Positions 5,705 to 7,689 of a stretch of 7,689 bases of DNA are shown piece after piece. The stretch is from JAAYBT01 sp964404395 (GTDB taxonomy: Bacteria; Bacillota; Clostridia; Acetivibrionales; DTU013): the NCBI GenBank assembly GCA_964404395.1, contig CAYOKA010000107.1:1-7689 (forward strand). Reading direction: 5' to 3'. The translations under genes were made by a program, and so were the position numbers. Each line of letters begins with the position of its first letter. The first letter of the stretch is position 1. Below the pieces are notes generated by a model, which saw nothing but the letters and a program-made list of their open reading frames with translations, searched no databases and was not told the origin of the DNA.

Positions 5705-7065
5705 TAACACGGCTTGATGTCGCCGCGTGTTTTCAGGTCAGACACGATTTTATCGAACATTTCCTTGTCGATTTTGTATTTCAGCCTGTAAATGATGTAT
5801 CCAGCCACGATTATTATAAGAGGCAGGATGAGCATTGCCAGCTTCATAATGAATAATCCTTTATCTGTTACATCGTCCGGAGTGGGGGCTGAATTAATGC
5901 CTGAGATGATGAGCGTGGCTCCGACAATGCCGTTTGCGATTGCGCCGCCTATCTTATTGATAAAGGGCTGCACAGAAAATGTAATGCTTTCATTGCGTCT
6001 GCCGAGCTTCCATTGACCGTACTCCACCGTGTCGGTAAGGAACATAAGCATCAGAAGCTGTATAAATGCCTGCCCGATAAAGAGCAGAACACCTGCAATT
6101 CCAATGTATAGCATGTTCATCGGAGCCAAAAAGAATACTATGTATCCCAGCACCACCAAAATGGTTGAAAACCCATAGAGCTGCTTGCGGTTATATCGCT
6201 TAGAGAAAAGAGGGAAGCAGGTCAGGGCCAGAAGCTGGGATACACCCAATATGCCTGCGAAGACCGAGTACATGTTCTCGTTTTTATAGGCATACTTAAA
6301 GAAGTATACGCCGAAGCTTGTGGTAGTGCAGTAGCCTATCATGAATAAAGCCATGGAAATGGCAGTAAATAAGAGCTGGTCGTTTTTGAAAATTACGGAA
6401 AACATCTCTTTGAGGCTGGTGTGTTCCTCCTTTTTGTAGAGCCTGCGGTCCTCCTTCACACCAAAGAGGGTGAAGCACAAAAATGCCCAGGTGAGCAGCA
6501 CAACGGCTATAGCAAAGATGAACCAGGCCTTTTTGTCGCCGCCAAGGGCGTTTGTGATGGGGAGTATTCCAACCACGACAATGTACATTCCCACGTTTGC
6601 GCAGATTCGTGCAAAGGAGCCTGTCTTCTCCCGTTCCTTCTGGTCCAGGGTAAGGGAGGGAAGCATGGACCAGTATGAGATGTCATTGGCACCATATACG
6701 AAATCCCACAGCAAATAGATGATTGTGAAGGAAACGATGTAGGCTGCTCCTCTCAATCCTAAATCCGTAAAGATAAGTACGGTCAGAATACCGCCAAAAA
6801 ATCCGCCTAAAGCTATCCAAGGCTTGAACTTGCCAAAGCGGGTATTAGTGTTGTCTACCAGATAACCCATGAAGGGGTCATTCACGGCATCAAACACCCG
6901 CAAGACGGTGAGTACGCCGGTCATCCACCACATAGTGGAATCCGGGAGATCCAGGATTTCCGTAAGATAAACTATCAGGTACATGCTTACAAGAGAATAC
7001 AGCATATCCCTGCCGACAGTCCCCAGACCAAAGAAATAACGATTGCGCTTTACAGCTGTTTCCAT
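5704..7065 (-). CDS. GPH-family (MelB-like) glycoside:cation symporter
   Basis: A 453-residue inner-membrane transporter with about twelve hydrophobic segments, of the glycoside-pentoside-hexuronide:cation symporter family (major facilitator fold). Aligned by eye to MelB: Arg19-Asp20 corresponds to Lys18-Asp19 (sugar binding), Asp59/Asn62/Asp63 in DAVNDP to Asp55/Asn58/Asp59 (cation site), and Asp128 with Trp132 in NDISYWS to Asp124/Trp128 (sugar site). Also seen are GYLVDNTNTRFGKFKPW (67-83) and DTVEYGQWKLGRRNESITFS (345-364), both family signatures. All key acids are kept, so it should be active. The ATG is supported by AAGGGGGT seven bases upstream. It follows the GH36 alpha-galactosidase gene on the same strand after 91 bp, so alpha-galactosides such as melibiose or raffinose are the likely cargo. 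The coupling ion (Na+, H+ or Li+) cannot be told. Confidence 0.95.
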   Translation of the reverse strand: METAVKRNRYFFGLGTVGRDMLYSLVSMYLIVYLTEILDLPDSTMWWMTGVLTVLRVFDAVNDPFMGYLVDNTNTRFGKFKPWIALGGFFGGILTVLIFTDLGLRGAAYIVSFTIIYLLWDFVYGANDISYWSMLPSLTLDQKEREKTGSFARICANVGMYIVVVGILPITNALGGDKKAWFIFAIAVVLLTWAFLCFTLFGVKEDRRLYKKEEHTSLKEMFSVIFKNDQLLFTAISMALFMIGYCTTTSFGVYFFKYAYKNENMYSVFAGILGVSQLLALTCFPLFSKRYNRKQLYGFSTILVVLGYIVFFLAPMNMLYIGIAGVLLFIGQAFIQLLMLMFLTDTVEYGQWKLGRRNESITFSVQPFINKIGGAIANGIVGATLIISGINSAPTPDDVTDKGLFIMKLAMLILPLIIIVAGYIIYRLKYKIDKEMFDKIVSDLKTRGDIKPC

Positions 7066-7156
7066 TAGGTTGACCCCCTTGTTTTCTCGATTTTATATTA
7101 TGCCATATAGTATTCCGCTATTGATTTCACCTTTATATGCAATACTTTTTTGTTTT
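7066..7156 (-). promoter_or_regulatory. Leader/possible promoter region of the symporter gene
   Basis: A 91-bp AT-rich gap between the GH36 stop and the symporter start. On the - strand TGGCATAAT (-10-like CATAAT at 7102-7097 with a TG extension) is present, but the -35 position is poor (ATCAAT). The ribosome site AAGGGGGT lies at 7080-7073. No hairpin with a T-tract is seen after the GH36 stop, so co-transcription with GH36 is at least as likely as a separate promoter. Confidence 0.4.
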
Positions 7157-7689
7157 TTATAGATTCCTTTCTATAAGATACAAATTTGACCCGAAATCCC
7201 CCAAAAGCCGCGTCCTGTCATTGTACCAGCTACCCATGAACTGATTGTTAAGCCGGATCCCTGTCATGAACATATGACCGTAGCCACTGTAGCTTTCCAC
7301 GCAGTCTGTGAGGCAGTAGTACCTGTTTACAGTGCGCAGCAATACTCCATCCGGATTCGGTGCAATAGGAAGGACATGCTTGACCAGTTCGCCGAACTGC
7401 TTTATAAAGAGGCTTTGGGGTCGGGTGTTCAAGGAATATAGGGAATGCGGTTCCAGCCCGGTCAAGGGCAAAAAATCATATCCCTCGCTGGCAGAGGATA
7501 TGGTCTGAAAAAAGCCCGCCAAAGACTTGCTACCGTCATGCTCTACACATTGCCAGTGGACTTTATTGCCCTTTTGCCCGGGAAGCCGGTAAAATCGCCC
7601 GAATTGAAAGGTCCTGCGATGCTTCTTGTAAAAAGCGATTTGACTTTTGATTTCACGCCTCTGTACCGGTGAAAGGTACTTCAGATCCA
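7157..7689 (-). CDS. Alpha-galactosidase, glycoside hydrolase family 36, C-terminal part only
   Basis: The frame is open from the right edge to a TAA at 7159-7157, giving the last 176 residues; the rest of the gene lies beyond the window. A TTG at 7522 is only an internal Leu codon, because readable GH36 sequence continues upstream of it. Seen: KYLSPVQRREIKSQIAFYKK (3-22), QFGRFYRL (28-35; typical of GH36 just after the catalytic barrel), LTGLEPHSLYS (75-85; start of the C-terminal beta domain), and the family ending YGHMFMTGIRL - QFMGSWYNDRTRLLGDFGSNLYLI (136-172). The two catalytic Asp residues of GH36 lie upstream and cannot be checked. Family members are commonly about 700-750 residues long, so roughly three quarters is missing by cropping, not mutation. 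It would remove terminal alpha-galactosyl groups from melibiose/raffinose-type sugars in the cytoplasm, and it pairs with the symporter downstream. Confidence 0.92.
   Translation of the reverse strand, partial: DLKYLSPVQRREIKSQIAFYKKHRRTFQFGRFYRLPGQKGNKVHWQCVEHDGSKSLAGFFQTISSASEGYDFLPLTGLEPHSLYSLNTRPQSLFIKQFGELVKHVLPIAPNPDGVLLRTVNRYYCLTDCVESYSGYGHMFMTGIRLNNQFMGSWYNDRTRLLGDFGSNLYLIERNL

Noticed and set aside
7157..7522. A separate small 121-residue gene starting at TTG 7522
   Set aside because: The same frame stays open to base 7689 and the extra residues (FQFGRFYRL etc.) are typical of GH36, so this is the end of a larger gene.
7445..7672. 75-residue open frame on the + strand
   Set aside because: It is antisense to readable GH36 alpha-galactosidase sequence that continues to the window edge.
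1..7689. CRISPR array, tRNA/rRNA, prophage, toxin-antitoxin or other defence genes
   Set aside because: No regularly spaced repeats outside the helicase coding repeat, no tRNA-like cloverleaf noticed, and every long frame is accounted for by known metabolic or RNA-processing families.

Overview
The window looks like chromosomal DNA of a Gram-positive anaerobe of the Clostridia (Firmicutes). The signs are purine-rich ribosome binding sites (GGAGGT, AGGAG, AAGGGGGT), AT-rich sigmaA-type promoters, a UPF0371/DUF1846 protein, a sugar nucleotidyltransferase of clostridial type, and a carbohydrate-use gene set typical of plant-polysaccharide degraders. GC content is moderate (mid-40s percent by eye). 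The placement is by inference only; there is no rRNA, tRNA or other marker to fix it.

Layout from left to right: (1) the 3' part of a sugar-1-phosphate nucleotidyltransferase gene on the + strand (1-600); (2) a complete uronate isomerase gene, uxaC, on the - strand (595-2013), converging on the first gene with a 6-base overlap; (3) a DEAD-box RNA helicase gene on the - strand (2145-3893), whose C-terminal tail carries a heptapeptide repeat encoded by 21-bp degenerate repeats; (4) a 291-bp divergent control region (3894-4184) with candidate promoters on both strands; (5) a complete DUF1846/UPF0371 gene on the + strand (4185-5669; the start is better placed at GTG 4185 than at an upstream TTG); (6) a 34-bp palindromic, REP-like GC element filling the space between two converging stop codons; (7) a complete GPH-family (MelB-like) sugar:cation symporter gene on the - strand (5704-7065); (8) the 3' end of a GH36 alpha-galactosidase gene on the - strand (7157-7689), cut by the right edge.

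Functionally, the two rightmost genes form a coherent pair: import of an alpha-galactoside (melibiose, raffinose or similar) by the symporter and intracellular hydrolysis by the GH36 enzyme. The uronate isomerase belongs to glucuronate/galacturonate breakdown, but no pathway partner lies in the window. The helicase and the DUF1846 protein are divergently transcribed and are not obviously part of either catabolic module. I see no defence system, CRISPR array, prophage, integrase or transposase gene. Most of the window is ordinary metabolic chromosome. The items most worth a second look are the repeat-bearing helicase tail, the REP-like palindrome, and the uncharacterised but highly conserved DUF1846 gene.
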